Below, piece after piece: positions 6,275-7,524 of a stretch of 7,524 nucleotides of DNA. Below the pieces are notes generated by a model that was given only the letters and a program-made list of their open reading frames with translations, made no database searches and had not been told where the DNA came from. The DNA comes from Caldilineaceae bacterium (GTDB lineage Bacteria; Chloroflexota; Anaerolineae; Caldilineales; Caldilineaceae), in the NCBI GenBank assembly GCA_028819675.1, contig JAPPKT010000272.1, forward strand, positions 1 to 7,524, read 5' to 3'. Within the stretch, counting starts at the first letter, position 1; the number at the start of each line of letters is the position of its first letter. A program made the position numbers and the translations under genes.

Positions 6275-7072
6275 TTAAACGCGCCCTGGGAACTCCTTGC
6301 CGCGGATGTGCATGAATGGTGTGTTGCCCTTGCGGGGCGTACCTTCGACCTGGTTGCGATGGTCCTCGTCGACGATACGGAGATAGCTTGTCTCGGCGTC
6401 GAGATAGTGGAGCGCGAGGCCGCGGCGGCGGTTGGGGGTGGTATTGGCTTCGGTGCGGTGGAAGTTGAGGCCATGGTGGAACATGCAGTGGCCGGCTTTG
6501 AGCTCGACGGGGACGGGGTCGGCCAGGTGCGGCAGGGCCAGGAATCGATCTTTGTATTCGCGGGTGATGGGCCCCCACTTGTGGCTACCGGGGATGACGG
6601 TCATGCAGCCGTTCTCGACGGTGGCGTCGTCGAGGGCGACCCAGCAGCTGACGTGGTTCTGGGGGGCGAACATGGGCCAGGCGACGGAGTCCTGGTGCCA
6701 GTCGGTGACGGTGCCGTTGAAGCGGGGTTTCATCATGAGCTGGTCGGTGTAGAGCTTGATATTGGGGCTCAGGAGCTCCTCGATGACGTCGACGATTTCG
6801 GGTTTTTTGGCGACGGCCTCGAAGAGGTCGTCGTGGTAGCAGAGGTAGACCATCTTGCGGATCATGTCGATGCGGGGTTCGACGGTCTTTTTGCCGTCAC
6901 GGAACTGTTCTTCAAATTGAATGTAGTTCGATGGCACGTGGGTGAGACGTCCGGCGGCGATATCTTCGCTGCGCTGGCGCAGGGCCTGGATATCATCGTC
7001 GGAGAGAACACGGCCGTAGGGCAGATAGCCGTTTTCATCGAAAAACTGTTTCTGTTCGGCAGTCAGGCTCAT
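6275..7072 (-). CDS. Phytanoyl-CoA dioxygenase (PhyH) family protein, 265 aa
   Basis: Seen: a frame from ATG 7072-7070 to TAA 6277-6275. An in-frame ATG at 7108 would add 12 residues (MACPRSTSRRPT), but GAGGAG 7 nt before 7072 and the typical opening LTAEQKQFFDENGYLPYG favour 7072. The Fe(II) ligands are H126 and D128 in DWHQDS, and the distal H205 in NFHRTEAN. R216, 11 residues after H205, is at the spacing expected for 2-oxoglutarate carboxylate binding. VSCWVALDDATVENGCMTVIPGSHKWG (141-167) is the classic PhyH core. Length is normal (250-300 aa). Family knowledge: non-haem iron, 2-oxoglutarate-dependent hydroxylases whose substrates include fatty acyl-CoAs, ectoine and many natural-product intermediates. 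They are cytoplasmic. Bacterial copies are numerous in some uncultured marine and sponge-associated lineages and mostly lack assigned substrates. It probably heads the cluster; the gap to the aldo/keto reductase is 73 bp. Confidence 0.95.
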   Translation of the reverse strand: MSLTAEQKQFFDENGYLPYGRVLSDDDIQALRQRSEDIAAGRLTHVPSNYIQFEEQFRDGKKTVEPRIDMIRKMVYLCYHDDLFEAVAKKPEIVDVIEELLSPNIKLYTDQLMMKPRFNGTVTDWHQDSVAWPMFAPQNHVSCWVALDDATVENGCMTVIPGSHKWGPITREYKDRFLALPHLADPVPVELKAGHCMFHHGLNFHRTEANTTPNRRRGLALHYLDAETSYLRIVDEDHRNQVEGTPRKGNTPFMHIRGKEFPGRV

Positions 7073-7079
7073 GGTTGGT

Positions 7080-7085
7080 CTCCTC
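7080..7085 (-). promoter_or_regulatory. Ribosome binding site deciding the PhyH start
   Basis: Minus-strand GAGGAG ends 7 nt before ATG 7072-7070. The alternative in-frame ATG at 7108 has no comparably placed purine-rich site. Confidence 0.75.
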
Positions 7086-7110
7086 GAAGTCGAGCGCGGG
7101 CATGCCACGG

Positions 7111-7120
7111 ATTCTAGAAT
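7111..7120. promoter_or_regulatory. 10-bp perfect palindrome upstream of the PhyH gene
   Basis: ATTCTAGAAT reads identically on both strands, 38 nt upstream of the PhyH start. On the minus strand its last six bases, TAGAAT (7116-7111), match the bacterial -10 consensus at five of six positions, but no -35 hexamer is visible at the expected spacing. It could be a promoter element, an operator for the downstream cluster or chance. The palindrome itself is certain; its function is inference. Confidence 0.3.
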
Positions 7121-7121
7121 T

Positions 7122-7142
7122 CCTGCGGTTCAGCGCCGCAGG
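7122..7142 (-). terminator. Hairpin overlapping the membrane-protein stop; weak terminator candidate
   Basis: CCTGCGG (7122-7128) and CCGCAGG (7136-7142) form a perfect 7-bp GC-rich stem with a 7-nt loop that contains the membrane-protein stop codon. In the minus-strand transcript the stem is followed by AATTCTAGAAT, not a proper U-tract. It may end transcription inefficiently or protect the mRNA 3' end, separating the membrane gene from the enzyme cluster. Low confidence as a true intrinsic terminator. Confidence 0.35.
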
Positions 7143-7524
7143 AGTTTGGGTAGGAGTAACTGTACGCCGAATACGCCTAACAGTCCAAACACGATACTGG
7201 GTGCGACCAGGATGAAGCCGCGTTGAACGGTATAGAGAAAGATGAAGTCAGAAAACAGGAGGTCAAGAGCTGGGAGCTGGCCGCGCAAGAGCGCCCAGGA
7301 GGCGTAGGCCCAAAAGCCGCCAAAAAGGAGAACGCTCAAGATCGCGGCGATAGTGAACAGCAGAATGGCTCTGCTTTCTGCCACGGCCAGCAGCGCTCCG
7401 CATATGGCGGCGACCAGGCTGAGTGCGAGCATATCGGCCGGCCAAGGGACATAGTCCTGAATGTGAGACAGAGAGATCAGCCCGACGTAGGCCAAGATTG
7501 AGGCGACCGCCAAGACGGCTGCGC
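7130..7524 (-). CDS. Multi-pass membrane protein of unknown function (N-terminus cut by window edge)
   Basis: Seen: the frame is open from the window edge (first whole codon 7522-7520) to TGA 7132-7130, giving 130 visible residues. A TTG at 7513-7511 could be called as a start, but the frame continues upstream with hydrophobic residues and no Shine-Dalgarno is visible, so the gene probably begins outside the window. The sequence is strongly hydrophobic, with four likely membrane segments: the first 18 or so visible residues, one around LALSLVAAICGALLAVA, one around ILLFTIAAILSVLLFGGFWAYASW, and a final one around FILVAPSIVFGLLGVFGVQLLL. It ends in the basic tail KLLRR, suggesting a cytoplasmic C-terminus. 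I do not recognise a family and see no catalytic motif. Codons such as TTA, CTA and GTA near the end look less GC-biased than in the downstream genes. It shares their direction, but a hairpin at its stop argues for a separate unit. Confidence 0.7.
   Translation of the reverse strand, partial: AAVLAVASILAYVGLISLSHIQDYVPWPADMLALSLVAAICGALLAVAESRAILLFTIAAILSVLLFGGFWAYASWALLRGQLPALDLLFSDFIFLYTVQRGFILVAPSIVFGLLGVFGVQLLLPKLLRR

Noticed and set aside
6202..6474. N-terminal extension of the aldo/keto reductase to the ATG at 6474
   Set aside because: The added residues are Ser/Thr/Arg-rich, overlap the PhyH gene and precede a natural family start at 6201 that has a good Shine-Dalgarno.
6041..7117. 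A 358-codon open frame on the plus strand
   Set aside because: It is antisense to the PhyH gene and the start of the aldo/keto reductase gene, both of which have intact catalytic motifs. It shows no domain and is explained by GC-biased codon use on the other strand.

Overview
The window is a bacterial chromosome segment of high GC content, probably from an uncultured environmental lineage. It has seven complete or near-complete genes plus a truncated membrane-protein gene, all on the minus strand, so transcription runs from high to low coordinates. The gene content is one enriched in Poribacteria, Latescibacterota, Planctomycetota and similar marine or sponge-associated groups: several Gfo/Idh/MocA oxidoreductases, a PhyH-type dioxygenase, an aldo/keto reductase and a GH32/43-like propeller protein. 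That placement is inferred from gene content and is not proven.

Layout in transcription order: (1) 7524-7130, the C-terminal part of a small multi-pass membrane protein, cut by the window edge, with less GC-biased codon use than the rest; (2) 7072-6275, a phytanoyl-CoA dioxygenase (PhyH) family Fe(II)/2-oxoglutarate oxygenase with its metal and cosubstrate residues intact; (3) 6201-5335, an aldo/keto reductase with a complete Asp/Tyr/Lys/His tetrad; (4) 5252-3786, a beta-propeller protein resembling GH32/GH43 enzymes with a C-terminal beta-rich domain; (5) 3725-3243, a GNAT acetyltransferase; (6) 3198-2161, (7) 2120-960 and (8) 893 to beyond base 1, three different Gfo/Idh/MocA family NAD(P)-dependent oxidoreductases, the last one truncated by the window edge.

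Gaps from the PhyH gene onward are 40-82 bp, each gene has a purine-rich Shine-Dalgarno sequence, and no convincing rho-independent terminator separates them. They may form one operon. The inferred theme is carbohydrate or polyol catabolism: the propeller protein would bind or cleave a glycoside, and the oxidoreductases and aldo/keto reductase would oxidise, reduce or epimerise the released sugar, inositol or sugar acid. The PhyH enzyme would hydroxylate a small substrate. No transporter, kinase, aldolase or regulator is visible, so the substrate cannot be named.

Non-coding sequence is limited to short spacers. The most notable are a run of four degenerate 7-bp repeats overlapping the stop of the 345-aa oxidoreductase gene, and a palindrome plus hairpin between the membrane-protein gene and the PhyH gene. 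I saw no rRNA, tRNA, CRISPR array or insertion sequence, and no stretch above 300 bases lacks a gene.
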